Assembly: GCF_013141775.1 (NCBI RefSeq)
Contig: NZ_WHOB01000062.1
Span: 248,001 to 312,000, forward strand
Source of the DNA: Paenibacillus phytohabitans
GTDB lineage: Bacteria > Bacillota > Bacilli > Paenibacillales > Paenibacillaceae
Direction of reading: 5' to 3'
DNA: 64,000 nt
Under the pieces are notes generated by a model. It saw only the letters and a program-made list of their open reading frames with translations, was not told the origin of the DNA and ran no database searches. Positions 25,092 to 34,079 of the stretch are shown piece after piece. Position 1 is the stretch's first letter, and the number at the start of each line of letters is the position of its first letter. A program made the translations under genes and the position numbers.

Positions 25092-26380
25092 AGCATGATA
25101 ATGAGTCCGCGGCAGAGTACACTGCAAAGCGGTTGTCTGAGAAGAATGCAGAGTACGCAGCGAATCGCGAGCATGAGCATGATGCAGAGTATGCAAAATA
25201 TGCAGCAAAACGAGAATCTGAGCATGTTGTTGAATCCGCAGCCAACCCAGGCGGTCTGTCAGCGTCACCTACCGCTGCTCCTGCCTCCTCAACTCCTGCC
25301 GCCCCGCTGCGCAGGGGCTACACCACAGGTGCTTGTGCCGCCGCCGCTGCCAAAGGTGCGGCATTGCTGCTGATTACAGGCGACAGGCTTGCCGCTGTGG
25401 ATATTGATCTCCCGGCGGGCTTCCGGCACTCCTTTGAACTTACAGGCTGGCAGCGCGAAGGAGCGGACTCGGCAATCTGTGCCACGGTCAAGGATGCCGG
25501 AGATGATCCGGATGCCACGCATCAGGCCTGGATTGAAGCAGCGGTGAGCTGGCTGGATCACCCCGGTGTGGAGATCGACGGCGGCCGTGGCGTCGGCCGG
25601 GTGACGAAGCCAGGGCTGCCGGTGCCCGTCGGAGCAGCGGCGATTAATCCGGTGCCGCGGCGGATGATACTGGAGGCGGTGTCCGGTGTGCTGGAGGAGC
25701 ATGGCGCGGCGCGGGGGCTGCGGGTGGTCATCAGCGTGCCGGAAGGCGAAGCGATTGCCTTAAGAACGCTGAATCCGCGGCTCGGCATCATCGGCGGCAT
25801 TTCTATCCTCGGCACGCGGGGCGTGGTTACCCCGTTCTCCACTGAAGCCTACAAGGCGAGTGTGGTTCAGGCGATCTCGGTTGCGGCCGCGACGGGGAAC
25901 GGGCAGATTATTCTGACCACCGGCGGCAGCAGTGAGAAATATGCGATGGCGATGTTCGGCGGGCTTCCGGAGGAAGCTTTTATCCAGATGGGGGAATATG
26001 TAGGCTTCTCACTGGAGCATGCCAAGGCCTACGGAATCCGGAAGGTTACCTTTGTGGGCATGGCCGGTAAGTTCTCCAAAGTCGCTCAAGGCGCTATGCT
26101 GATCCACTCGAAGAATGCACCTGTTGACTTCGGATTTCTGGCAGCCGTGGCGGCGGAGGCCGGGGCAGATGACAAGCAGGTGAGGGAGATTGCTGCCGCC
26201 AATACAGCCTCGCAGGTGGTGGATATGATGACCGAGGCGGGGAATTCCGCTTTTTTTGAGAGCCTGTGCCGGCATGCCTGTGAACAAAGTCTGAAGCATA
26301 TGAACGGGGGCATGGTTGTGGAAATGGTATTGATGACGATGAAGGGCCGAGTGCTGGGAAGGGCGGAGATCCGTGGGTAA
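25088..26380 (+). CDS. cbiD: Cobalt-precorrin-5B methyltransferase CbiD with N-terminal extension
   Basis: The product is 430 residues. The CbiD core starts near 75 at LRRGYTTGACAAAAAKGAA and contains VGRVTKPGLPVPVG, AINPVPRRMI, GTRGVVTPFS, TTGGSSEKYAM and GMAGKFSKVAQGAM. It adds the C1 methyl group. The first 74 residues are charged and low in complexity, with repeats around EYAANREHEHDAEYAKYAAK; ordinary CbiD proteins (360-380) lack them. The GTG start lies 8 bases after AGGAGG. The gene overlaps cbiET by eight bases. Confidence 0.93.
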   Translation: MKHDNESAAEYTAKRLSEKNAEYAANREHEHDAEYAKYAAKRESEHVVESAANPGGLSASPTAAPASSTPAAPLRRGYTTGACAAAAAKGAALLLITGDRLAAVDIDLPAGFRHSFELTGWQREGADSAICATVKDAGDDPDATHQAWIEAAVSWLDHPGVEIDGGRGVGRVTKPGLPVPVGAAAINPVPRRMILEAVSGVLEEHGAARGLRVVISVPEGEAIALRTLNPRLGIIGGISILGTRGVVTPFSTEAYKASVVQAISVAAATGNGQIILTTGGSSEKYAMAMFGGLPEEAFIQMGEYVGFSLEHAKAYGIRKVTFVGMAGKFSKVAQGAMLIHSKNAPVDFGFLAAVAAEAGADDKQVREIAAANTASQVVDMMTEAGNSAFFESLCRHACEQSLKHMNGGMVVEMVLMTMKGRVLGRAEIRG

Positions 26381-27596
26381 CCTGATCTATGTTATCGGTA
26401 TCGGTGAGGATGGCGCCGGCGGTCTGACACCGGATAGCTTAAGTAAAGTGAATAACAGTGAGATACTGCTCGGCGGAGAACGGCAATTGAATTTTTTTGG
26501 CGGATATACCGGTGAGAAAATCGTTCTGCAAGGCGGGCTGAAGCCCTTTACAGATAAGCTGGAGGGGTTGTGGAGGGAGCGGCGGACCGTGGTTCTAGCC
26601 TCGGGGGACCCGCTCTTTTTTGGCATCGCGGGGTATCTTGTCCGCAAGTTCGGGCCGGAGCATGTTGAGGTTATTCCGCACTATAGCAGTGTGCAGCTCG
26701 CATTTGCCCGGCTGGGGGACAGCTGGCAGGATGCCGAGCTGATCAGTCTGCACGGGCGCCCCATCCAGGGACTGGCCCAGCGCATAGACGGCAAGCACAA
26801 GGTGGCTCTGCTAACGGACGAGAGTAATACGCCTGCGGTGATTGCCGCTTATTTGCGTGAGTTCGGGATGATAGAATATGAAGCGTTTGTGTGCGAACGG
26901 TTGGGGGGAGTGGAAGAAATCTGCCGCTTCTGGACGCTGGATGAGATGGAGACTAGTGAATTTGCGGCGCTGAATGTAGTTATCCTGCGCAGAAGGCCGG
27001 GAACCGGCTCATCATTGCGGCGCGGCTTCGCTTATCCGGACGAGGAGTTCCAGCAGCGGAAGCCGGAGAAAGGCCTCATTACGAAACGTGAGGTCCGGGC
27101 TCTGGTCCTGTCCGAGCTGAATCTGTCCGAGGATGCGGTGGTGTGGGATATCGGCTCCGGCTCCGGTGCGGTTGCGGCGGAATGTGCGCGGATCGCCAGG
27201 CTCGGCAAGGTCTATGCCCTGGAAAAGGGAGCGGAGAATCTGCCGAACATGGAAGCGAACCGCCGGAAGTTCCGCGCCGATTTCCAGATCATACATCAAA
27301 AAGCGCCGCAGGGGCTGGAGAGTCTCCCGGATCCGGATGGAGTGTTCATCGGCGGCAGCGGCGGGGAGCTGGCGGATATTATCGCGCTCTGCGCCGCGAG
27401 ACTCCGGCCGGAAGGGCGGATTGTTGTTGGAGCGATCACCATTGAGACGTTATATGGAAGCATGGAAGCGTTGAAGCAGGCAGGCCTGGATTGCAGGGTA
27501 ACGATGCTTCAGGCATCACGCGGCAAGCCGATTCTCGGCATGACCCGGTTCGAAGGCATGAATCCGGTCTATGTGGTAAGTGGACGGAAGAGCTGA
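26373..27596 (+). CDS. cbiET: Precorrin-6Y C5,15-methyltransferase/decarboxylase CbiET
   Basis: The 407-residue fusion holds a CbiE tetrapyrrole methylase (1-205: YVIGIGEDGAGGL, LASGDPLFFGIAGYL) and a CbiT class I methyltransferase (220-400: VWDIGSGSGAVAAECARIA, GVFIGGSGGELADII). It adds methyl groups at C5 and C15 and removes the acetate carboxyl. The fused form also occurs as CobL. The start is GTG and overlaps the cbiD end. Confidence 0.94.
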   Translation: MGNLIYVIGIGEDGAGGLTPDSLSKVNNSEILLGGERQLNFFGGYTGEKIVLQGGLKPFTDKLEGLWRERRTVVLASGDPLFFGIAGYLVRKFGPEHVEVIPHYSSVQLAFARLGDSWQDAELISLHGRPIQGLAQRIDGKHKVALLTDESNTPAVIAAYLREFGMIEYEAFVCERLGGVEEICRFWTLDEMETSEFAALNVVILRRRPGTGSSLRRGFAYPDEEFQQRKPEKGLITKREVRALVLSELNLSEDAVVWDIGSGSGAVAAECARIARLGKVYALEKGAENLPNMEANRRKFRADFQIIHQKAPQGLESLPDPDGVFIGGSGGELADIIALCAARLRPEGRIVVGAITIETLYGSMEALKQAGLDCRVTMLQASRGKPILGMTRFEGMNPVYVVSGRKS

Positions 27597-27663
27597 GGCA
27601 GACCAGATCAGATATTCAGATATAAGGAAGCAAGAAGCATCAGAAACAAAGGAGGAACATGCG

Positions 27664-28554
27664 ATGAATACCCATGTAACGGCGGCGAGTCAGCAGGCAG
27701 TGCAGGCTGTGGACGGGCAGGAAGCATCTGAGGGAGAAGGAATTGCTGCTGAAACGCAGCTGGCAGAAGCGGCGATGCAGGCCGCAAGTGCGCTCTATGA
27801 TGCTATGGATGAGGAAGAGCTGAAGCTGGAGGAAAGGCTGACTCCCCGGGCGATCGGGACGTTGTACGGTGTCGGTGTCGGCCCCGGTGATCCGGAGCTG
27901 ATTACGCTCAAGGCCTGCCGGCTGCTGCGGGAATGTCCGGTGATTGCCTACCCGGCAACCAAAAAAGGCGGCAAATCCTACGCCCACGAAATCATCGAGA
28001 TGCATGTGAAGCCGGATGAGAAAATCATGCTCGGACTGATCTTCCCGATGACGAAGGATCCGGTGCTGCTGGCCGGCGGCTGGAACCGCACTGTGGAGCT
28101 GTGCTGGAGTGAGCTGAAGCAGGGCCGGGATGTGGCTTTTGTGACGGAGGGTGACCCTAATCTGTTCAGCACCTTTATTCACCTGGCCCGGTTAATGCAG
28201 GAGCTGCATCCCGGTGTACCGATCGTCTCCATTCCGGGGATTTCCTCGGTGCTAGGCGCGGCTGCTGCCCTGGAGCAGCCCTTGGCGGACGGAGATCAGC
28301 GGGTGGGAATCATCCCGGCGACAGATGACCGTGAGGCACTGAAGGAAGCGCTGCTGCATCACGAGACGGTGGTATTCCTCAAGGTGGCCAAGGTGCTGGA
28401 TCTGGTGCTGGATGTGCTGGATGAACTGGGGCTGTCCGGCAAAGCATCCGTCGTTACCAAGGTAACCTCGCCTTACGAAACGGTATGGCGCGATGCGCGG
28501 GATCTGCGGGGCAAGGAGCTGGAGTACTTAAGTCTGATGGTGGTGAGCAAATGA
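27664..28554 (+). CDS. cbiL: Cobalt-precorrin-2 C20-methyltransferase CbiL
   Basis: The product is 296 residues. The methylase core begins near 62 with LYGVGVGPGDPELITLKA and includes FVTEGDPNLFSTF, VSIPGISSVLGAAA and VVFLKVAKV. It methylates C20 with SAM. The ATG at 27664 is eight bases after AAAGGAGG; an open frame runs back to 27580 inside cbiET but lacks a site. The first 60 residues, rich in Glu and Ala, are an extra low-complexity leader, as in CbiD here. Confidence 0.92.
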   Translation: MNTHVTAASQQAVQAVDGQEASEGEGIAAETQLAEAAMQAASALYDAMDEEELKLEERLTPRAIGTLYGVGVGPGDPELITLKACRLLRECPVIAYPATKKGGKSYAHEIIEMHVKPDEKIMLGLIFPMTKDPVLLAGGWNRTVELCWSELKQGRDVAFVTEGDPNLFSTFIHLARLMQELHPGVPIVSIPGISSVLGAAAALEQPLADGDQRVGIIPATDDREALKEALLHHETVVFLKVAKVLDLVLDVLDELGLSGKASVVTKVTSPYETVWRDARDLRGKELEYLSLMVVSK

Positions 28555-29354
28555 CAGATATCGTGCTCGAACCTAAAGTATACATTGTGGGTGCCGGACC
28601 CGGCGATCCGGAGCTGATTACAGTAAAAGGCAGCCGGATCCTGCGCTCAGCGGACGTGGTGCTCTATGCCGACTCTCTGGTCAGTGAGGAGCTGATCCAC
28701 AGTGCGAAGCCCGGTGCAGAGGTACTGCGAAGCTCGAGGCTGGATCTGGAGCAGCAGGTAGAGCTGATGGCGGCAGCAGTACAATCTGGTAAAAGCGTAG
28801 CCCGCGTCCACACGGGCGACCCGTCCATGTACGGCGCGATTCTGGAGCAGATGTCGCTGCTGAAGCTATGCGGCGTCTGCTATGAAATCGTGCCGGGTGT
28901 AAGCTCGGTCTTTGCATCCGCTGCGGCGCTTGGTGCAGAGCTGACCGTGCCTGATCTGACACAGACGGTAATTCTGACCCGTGCGGAAGGACGCACACCG
29001 GTGCCGGAGCGCGAGCAGCTGCGCAAGCTGGCCGAGCATCACTGTACAGTGGCGCTGTTTCTTAGTGCCTCCCTGGCAGGGCATGCGGCCGGGGAATTCC
29101 TGGCTGCCGGCTGGAGCCCGGATACACCGGTAGCTGTAGTGAAGCGGGCGACTTGGCCGGATCAGCAGATTCTGCGGACAACGGTGCAGAATTTGGAGCC
29201 GGATCTGCGGGAGGCGGGTATCACCATGCATGCCATGATCCTGGCCGGCTGGGCGCTGGACCCCGGGCTGACGGACCGCGATCAGCACCGCTCCAAGCTC
29301 TATGACAAGGCATTTACCCATGGCTGCCGGGAAGGAATTGGCTCTGGTGAGTAA
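28551..29354 (+). CDS. cbiF: Cobalt-precorrin-4 C11-methyltransferase CbiF
   Basis: The 267-residue SAM enzyme has YIVGAGPGDPELITVKG, YADSLVSEEL, VARVHTGDPSMYGAI, VPGVSSVFASAAALGAELT and ILTRAEGRTPVPE, all typical of CbiF/CobM. Its ATG overlaps the cbiL stop as ATGA. The end overlaps the start of cbiG. Confidence 0.94.
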   Translation: MTDIVLEPKVYIVGAGPGDPELITVKGSRILRSADVVLYADSLVSEELIHSAKPGAEVLRSSRLDLEQQVELMAAAVQSGKSVARVHTGDPSMYGAILEQMSLLKLCGVCYEIVPGVSSVFASAAALGAELTVPDLTQTVILTRAEGRTPVPEREQLRKLAEHHCTVALFLSASLAGHAAGEFLAAGWSPDTPVAVVKRATWPDQQILRTTVQNLEPDLREAGITMHAMILAGWALDPGLTDRDQHRSKLYDKAFTHGCREGIGSGE

Positions 29355-30456
29355 GCGGCGGTATGCAGCGGTCGCGATCACGCGAAACGGCATCGGGCTG
29401 GCGCTGAAGCTGGGAGCGGGGCTCGGGGAGACGGAAGTCTTTTGTTATGCCAAGTATAGCGGCGGGGTGGAGATGCGGGCCGGGGAGATTTCGCTTTTTG
29501 AGGGGCCGGTAAAAGATTTGCTCCCCCGGCTCTTCCGGGATTACGAAGGCGTCATTCTGTTCTTCTCACTGGGCGCCGCGGTCCGGCTGATTGCTCCGCT
29601 GCTGCAGGACAAAAGAACCGATCCTGCCGTCATCGTCATTGATGAGCGCGGGGAGCATGTTATCAGCATGCTGTCCGGCCACCTCGGGGGGGCCAACAGA
29701 CTGACGCTGCAGATCGCCGGGCTGCTCGGCAGTCATCCGGTAATTACAACGGCTTCCGATGTGCAGGGCACCTTCGCTGTGGATCTGCTTGGCCGGGAAT
29801 ACGGCTGGCGCGCAGACAGCTTTACCGGTATGAAAAGTGTCAGTGCTGCGCTTGTCAACGGGGAAGCGGTAGCTTTTGTCCAGGAGAGCGGAGAGCCGGG
29901 CTGGCTGCCGCCGGGGGCAGTGCTGCCGGAGCATGTACGCGTATTTGCCAGCAGGGATGAGCTGCGAGGCAGCGGCTTCCGCTTCAGCGCAGCGATCGTG
30001 GTGAGTGACCGGCTGCCGGATCAAAATTTGCCGGAGGAGGCCGTGCTTGCTGAATGCGCTGTAGTCTATCGTCCGCGCAGTCTGGTGCTCGGTTTGGGCT
30101 GTAACCGCGGAACCTCTGCGGAGGAGCTTGAAGCTGTAGTGCTGCATTCGCTGGCAGAGCTCAGGCTATCGCTCTACAGTGTGCGGAATGTGGCGACAGC
30201 CGGAATAAAGGGAGATGAGGCTGGACTGCTGGCTCTGTGTGCCAAATACGGCTGGGAGCTGGCGTTGTATTCACCGGACCAGCTGAACACCGTCACTCTG
30301 GACAATCCTTCGGAGGTAGTGTTCAGAGCGACCGGAGCGTACGGAGTCTGTGAGCCTGCCGCATTGTTATCTTCAGGTGCGCAGGCGCTCCTGCAGCGCA
30401 AACATAAAAGCGGAAATGTGACAATCGCCGTAGCGCGGGTTGTCTATGCCGGTTAG
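29347..30456 (+). CDS. cbiG: Cobalt-precorrin-5A hydrolase CbiG
   Basis: The product is about 369 residues. An N-terminal domain (AAVAITRNGIGLA, VILFFSLGAAVRLIAPLL, VISMLSGHLGGANRL, ITTASDVQGTFAVD) is joined by a linker to a CobE/CbiG C-terminal domain (LVLGLGCNRGTSAEELE, TAGIKGDEAGL). It opens the delta-lactone and releases acetaldehyde in the anaerobic pathway. The GTG at 29347 lies about nine bases after GGAAGGAA; the ATG at 29320 would add nine residues and is an alternative. Confidence 0.9.
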   Translation: MSKRRYAAVAITRNGIGLALKLGAGLGETEVFCYAKYSGGVEMRAGEISLFEGPVKDLLPRLFRDYEGVILFFSLGAAVRLIAPLLQDKRTDPAVIVIDERGEHVISMLSGHLGGANRLTLQIAGLLGSHPVITTASDVQGTFAVDLLGREYGWRADSFTGMKSVSAALVNGEAVAFVQESGEPGWLPPGAVLPEHVRVFASRDELRGSGFRFSAAIVVSDRLPDQNLPEEAVLAECAVVYRPRSLVLGLGCNRGTSAEELEAVVLHSLAELRLSLYSVRNVATAGIKGDEAGLLALCAKYGWELALYSPDQLNTVTLDNPSEVVFRATGAYGVCEPAALLSSGAQALLQRKHKSGNVTIAVARVVYAG

Positions 30457-30471
30457 AGCGGGGGAGAAGCG

Positions 30472-32115
30472 GTGAGAGAGAAATGGAATGAAATGAAGGA
30501 CCGGGAGCCGTTCTTGCAGACACGCCCGCGCTTTGTAGTAGCAGGCACGGGCAGCGGCTCCGGCAAAACAACGGTCACGCTGGGACTGATGCGGGCGTTT
30601 GCCCGGCGCGGCCTGAAGGTTCAGGGCTTCAAATGCGGGCCTGACTATATCGATCCTGCGTATCATACTGCAGTCACTGGCCGTTCTTCCCGCAACCTGG
30701 ACTCCTGGATGACTTCAAGCAGCTATCTGCAGGAATATTTCCTGCGCGTATCGGAGGATGTGGATCTGTCAGTCATCGAGGGTGTGATGGGGCTCTTTGA
30801 CGGCAAAGAGGACACTGCACTCACCGGATCAACGGCAGAAATCGCCATCCTGACAGACAGTCCGGTGCTGCTTGTAGTCGATGTCCGCAGTATGGGACGC
30901 AGTGCTGCGGCCATTGTCCTGGGCTTTCAGCAGCTGGAGCCACAGGTGCGGATTGCTGCGGTCATAGTGAACCGCTGCGGCAGTGATGGCCACTACCGGA
31001 TGGTCCGGGCAGCGATTGAAGCGGCCTGCGGCATTCCGGTCATCGGCTGGTTGCCGCGCGACGGTGGTCTCGATATCCCGGAGCGGCATCTGGGCCTGCT
31101 TCCCGCTGTGGAGCGCGGAGAGCTGGAGCCTTTGTTCGAGCATGCCGCCGACCTGCTGGCGGAAGGCACCGATCTGGAGCGGCTGCTGGAGCTTGCCGCT
31201 GCTGCGCCTGCATTGCAGTATCCGCCGGAACCGGATGCGGTGCTGCAGGCGCAAGGGCCCTCGCAGGGCTGCCCGGGTATACTGGAGCCAGGAATGCCGG
31301 GGTTTACGGCGACTGAGACTCCGGGTTTGGGCAGCCCGCCGGCAATGGAGCCTGCATCACAGGAGCGGCCTGTGTCAGCAGGGCCAACCTTGTCTTCACC
31401 GGCAGTACGGATAATGCCGGCGGATACGAACAGGCCGGCACACCGTCCTGTCCAGCCGGTTATTGCCATAGCCCGGGATGCGGCATTCAATTTCTATTAT
31501 GCCGACAATCTGGAGCTGCTCGAGCGCGCAGGTGCGCGGCTGGTTCTGTTCAGCCCGCTGAGCGGAGAGGGAATCCCGCCGGAGGCCGACGGAATCTATA
31601 TCGGCGGCGGGTTTCCGGAAGAATTCGCTGCTGTAATTGCAGCGAATTCGCTCTTCCTGGACGGCGTAAGAGCTGCAGCTGCAGACGGAATGCCGCTGTA
31701 TGCGGAATGCGGCGGCTACATGGTGCTGGCCCGCAGCCTGACTGACCGCTCCGGCGCTGTACATGAGATGGCCGGGATCATTCCGGCGCACACCGTAATG
31801 CAGGAACGCCGCGCTGCTCTCGGGTACCGTGAGGTGACAGCCCTTCACGATTGCCTGCTGCTGAAGCAGGGCGGGCGACTGCGCGGCCATGAATTCCATT
31901 ATTCCAGCATGAGCTACTCTCCTGGTGAAGCTCGGACTTATGCCTATGATAGCAAAGGCAGAGGAGGCAGTCAGCCGGAGGGCTACATCAGCGGCAACAT
32001 TATGGCTGCTTATGCGCATATTCATTTGGCGTCCCATTTCCCGGCCGCCGGGCGGGTGGTGGAAGCCTGCCGTACTTATCGGGAACAGAAGAAGCAAGCG
32101 AAGCAGCGGCTCTGA
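30472..32115 (+). CDS. cbiA: Cobyrinate a,c-diamide synthase CbiA with inserted linker
   Basis: The 547-residue enzyme is longer than usual (about 460). The ATPase part has the P-loop GTGSGSGKTTVTLGLM, KCGPDYIDPAYH and IEGVMGLFDG. The C-terminal glutaminase part has GGGFPEEFA, the nucleophile Cys in YAECGGYMVLA and the late YAHIHLASHF. Between them (about 255-335) lies a Pro/Gly-rich linker (LGSPPAMEPAS and similar). It amidates side chains a and c of cobyrinate. The start is GTG behind GGGGGAG. It is the last gene of the operon; later steps (CbiP, CbiB and nucleotide loop assembly) are not in this window. Confidence 0.93.
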   Translation: MREKWNEMKDREPFLQTRPRFVVAGTGSGSGKTTVTLGLMRAFARRGLKVQGFKCGPDYIDPAYHTAVTGRSSRNLDSWMTSSSYLQEYFLRVSEDVDLSVIEGVMGLFDGKEDTALTGSTAEIAILTDSPVLLVVDVRSMGRSAAAIVLGFQQLEPQVRIAAVIVNRCGSDGHYRMVRAAIEAACGIPVIGWLPRDGGLDIPERHLGLLPAVERGELEPLFEHAADLLAEGTDLERLLELAAAAPALQYPPEPDAVLQAQGPSQGCPGILEPGMPGFTATETPGLGSPPAMEPASQERPVSAGPTLSSPAVRIMPADTNRPAHRPVQPVIAIARDAAFNFYYADNLELLERAGARLVLFSPLSGEGIPPEADGIYIGGGFPEEFAAVIAANSLFLDGVRAAAADGMPLYAECGGYMVLARSLTDRSGAVHEMAGIIPAHTVMQERRAALGYREVTALHDCLLLKQGGRLRGHEFHYSSMSYSPGEARTYAYDSKGRGGSQPEGYISGNIMAAYAHIHLASHFPAAGRVVEACRTYREQKKQAKQRL

Positions 32116-32174
32116 TTATTCCAGACCGGAGGAGAAGGCAGAAACTGGACTCCGTATAAATCCTGCACCTAATC

Positions 32175-32375
32175 CTGCTTGAAATCCTGCACGAAATACA
32201 ACATTCCCCTCAAGCTATCGATGATAATCGGACATTGTTGTATGAAAGGCAGGATTTCTACTCCATCAGGTCGGTTAGCGGATTGAATTCTTGTATTTTC
32301 TGCAACAATCTTCATGAACACACTAATATCAGTGAACCCAAGTTGTAATACTTACAACTTTTGAGCCTGTCCATA
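32175..32375. repeat. Palindromic intergenic repeat, family 1, copy 2
   Basis: Boxes begin at 32198 (TACAAC), 32237 (GTTGTA), 32290 (CTTGTA), 32301 (TGCAAC), 32342 (GTTGTA) and 32353 (TACAAC), matching copy 1 within one base. Its first half is a near-perfect inverted repeat with GAAATCCTGC and GGCAGGATTTC arms. It follows the end of the cobalamin operon. Confidence 0.87.
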
Positions 32376-32769
32376 CTGAGGGAGCCTAACAATCACTTCG
32401 CTGCCGGGTGAGACTCTAGGCTCATAGCTTAACCCTTAGCCGGATTGCCTAATATATAGTCTATACAGGTGGTCCATACAAGTGGTCTATACCATGAGAG
32501 CTTAAGTCTCTTACTTTTCGGATGAACAAATTGGATGGCCTAAATTTATGGTTTGCAGGGATTTCGGCCATCAGTAAGACAGCCTTCTAAAGCCCTTATC
32601 TTGTATATTCAGGCTGTTTGCCTGCTGATCATAATCGTTCGGGTAATTCCTGCATCAGCCAGCTCGTAATACTAACACCTTGCCCGAACCGCCATTGACT
32701 GGTTTTTCACTCCCCGCTGGAGAGTGGAATTCCAGAATATTTTTTAGCCGTACCATCTATGTCAACCGC
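32376..32769. other. Intergenic stretch without recognised gene
   Basis: About 390 bases between the repeat and the next promoter. It contains AT-rich stretches and a short imperfect duplication near 32455-32495 (CTATACAGGTGGTC / CATACAAGTGGTCTATAC). I see no credible coding frame or RNA family. Confidence 0.5.
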
Positions 32770-32798
32770 TTGTCATACATCTGTAAGCCTCGTATAAT
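32770..32798 (+). promoter_or_regulatory. Promoter upstream of the ROK kinase gene
   Basis: TTGTCA (32770-32775) and TATAAT (32793-32798) are exactly 17 bp apart. The leader to the GTG start is about 135 bases. Confidence 0.7.
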
Positions 32799-32941
32799 AG
32801 GATCAAGAGAGCGCTTTATTACCCTGCTGGCAGGTTACCGGCTTATTTTTTATCAGGGGATAGATTGGATTATATGCTGCTGAATTTCAAAGTCTGGAAG
32901 CAATCACTTAATGATGGTAATGGAGAAGGGAGCACGCTGCA

Positions 32942-33823
32942 GTGAAATTGTTGGGAGCGATTGAAGCAGGAGGAACAAAGTTTGTATGCGGAATCGGGAA
33001 TGAGGTCGGGACGATTATCGACCGGGTGAGCTTTCCGACCACAACCCCTCAAGAAACGATGGGGCTGGTATTAGATTACTTCTCCGGTAAAGATGTGGAG
33101 TCCATTGGCATCGGTTCATTCGGACCGATTGACCCGGTGATCGGCAGCCCTACTTACGGATATATTACAACCACACCGAAACCCCACTGGGGCGGATATA
33201 ATCTCGTTGGAGCCGTGACGGAGCAGCTTGATGTTCTGGTCGGTTTCGATACAGATGTGAACGGAGCCGCCCTGGGCGAGTACACTTGGGGTGCCGCGCA
33301 AGGGCTGGATAGCTGCCTCTATATCACCGTAGGCACCGGCATCGGCGCCGGTGCAGTAGTCGGCGGGAAGCTGATCCATGGGCTGTCCCACCCTGAGATG
33401 GGACATATTCTGGTGCGCCGCCATCCGGAGGATCACTATGAAGGCTTCTGCCCTTATCATGGCGATTGCCTGGAAGGTCTGGCGGCAGGTCCGGCTATCG
33501 GCAAGCGCTGGGGCAAGCCTGCGGGCGAGCTGCCATCGGATCATCCGGCCTGGGCGATGGAGGCCCACTATCTGGCCCACGCCCTGATGAACTATGTGCT
33601 GATCCTATCGCCGCAGAGAATCGTGATGGGCGGCGGCGTGATGAAGCAGAGCCAGCTCTTCCCGCTGATTCATACCAAGCTGCAGGAATTGCTTGGCGGA
33701 TATGTGCAGCATCCGGCGCTCAATGAAGCGATCGGCGGTTATATCGTCCCTCCTCAGCTCGGGGATAATGCGGGACTCTCCGGTGCGCTTGGCCTTGCGA
33801 AGCTGGCGCTTGACGGACAGTAG
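32942..33823 (+). CDS. ROK-family fructokinase
   Basis: The 293-residue protein has the ROK signature: IEAGGTKFVCGIG phosphate loop, FGPIDP, the catalytic aspartate in VGFDTDVNGAALGE, and YITVGTGIGAGAVVGGKLIHG. A zinc site follows, H-PEMGH with GFCPYHGDCLEG. The length and zinc motif fit bacterial fructokinases of the YdhR/GmuE type, which phosphorylate fructose in the cytosol. The start is GTG, behind GAAGGGAG. It stands alone between its promoter and a short terminator unit. Confidence 0.88.
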   Translation: MKLLGAIEAGGTKFVCGIGNEVGTIIDRVSFPTTTPQETMGLVLDYFSGKDVESIGIGSFGPIDPVIGSPTYGYITTTPKPHWGGYNLVGAVTEQLDVLVGFDTDVNGAALGEYTWGAAQGLDSCLYITVGTGIGAGAVVGGKLIHGLSHPEMGHILVRRHPEDHYEGFCPYHGDCLEGLAAGPAIGKRWGKPAGELPSDHPAWAMEAHYLAHALMNYVLILSPQRIVMGGGVMKQSQLFPLIHTKLQELLGGYVQHPALNEAIGGYIVPPQLGDNAGLSGALGLAKLALDGQ

Positions 33824-33842
33824 AATATCCTACAAAAAGGCA

Positions 33843-33870
33843 TTGACTGTTTCGCAATATGTGGTATCCT
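33843..33870 (+). promoter_or_regulatory. Promoter of a short terminated transcript
   Basis: TTGACT (33843-33848) and TATCCT (33865-33870) are 16 bp apart. Transcription would start near 33877 and reach a strong terminator after about 65 bases. Confidence 0.55.
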
Positions 33871-33898
33871 AGGTTTTAACAGTATAGCATTTAAGAGG

Positions 33899-33943
33899 AA
33901 GCACCTCTTTCACGGATTTTCGTGGGAGAGGTGCTTTTTTTTG
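33899..33943 (+). terminator. Strong terminator with overlapping alternative hairpin
   Basis: AGCACCTCT / AGAGGTGCT stem with an inner CACG/CGTG hairpin, then eight T residues. Just upstream, AAGAGG (33893-33898) can pair with CCTCTT (33904-33909), which would block this stem. The layout fits an attenuator for the HRDC gene or a free small RNA. Confidence 0.75.
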
Positions 33944-34079
33944 TGCAAAGATAAGAATTTATAGGCTCCGCGCAATAAATGTTCCTTATCTTTCCCGCTG
34001 AAACGGTATCGGCGGGGGCAGGTAATCCGGTCCGCACAAAGCTCATGCATACTGTAAGACGATGAAGGTAGGGATTCAT

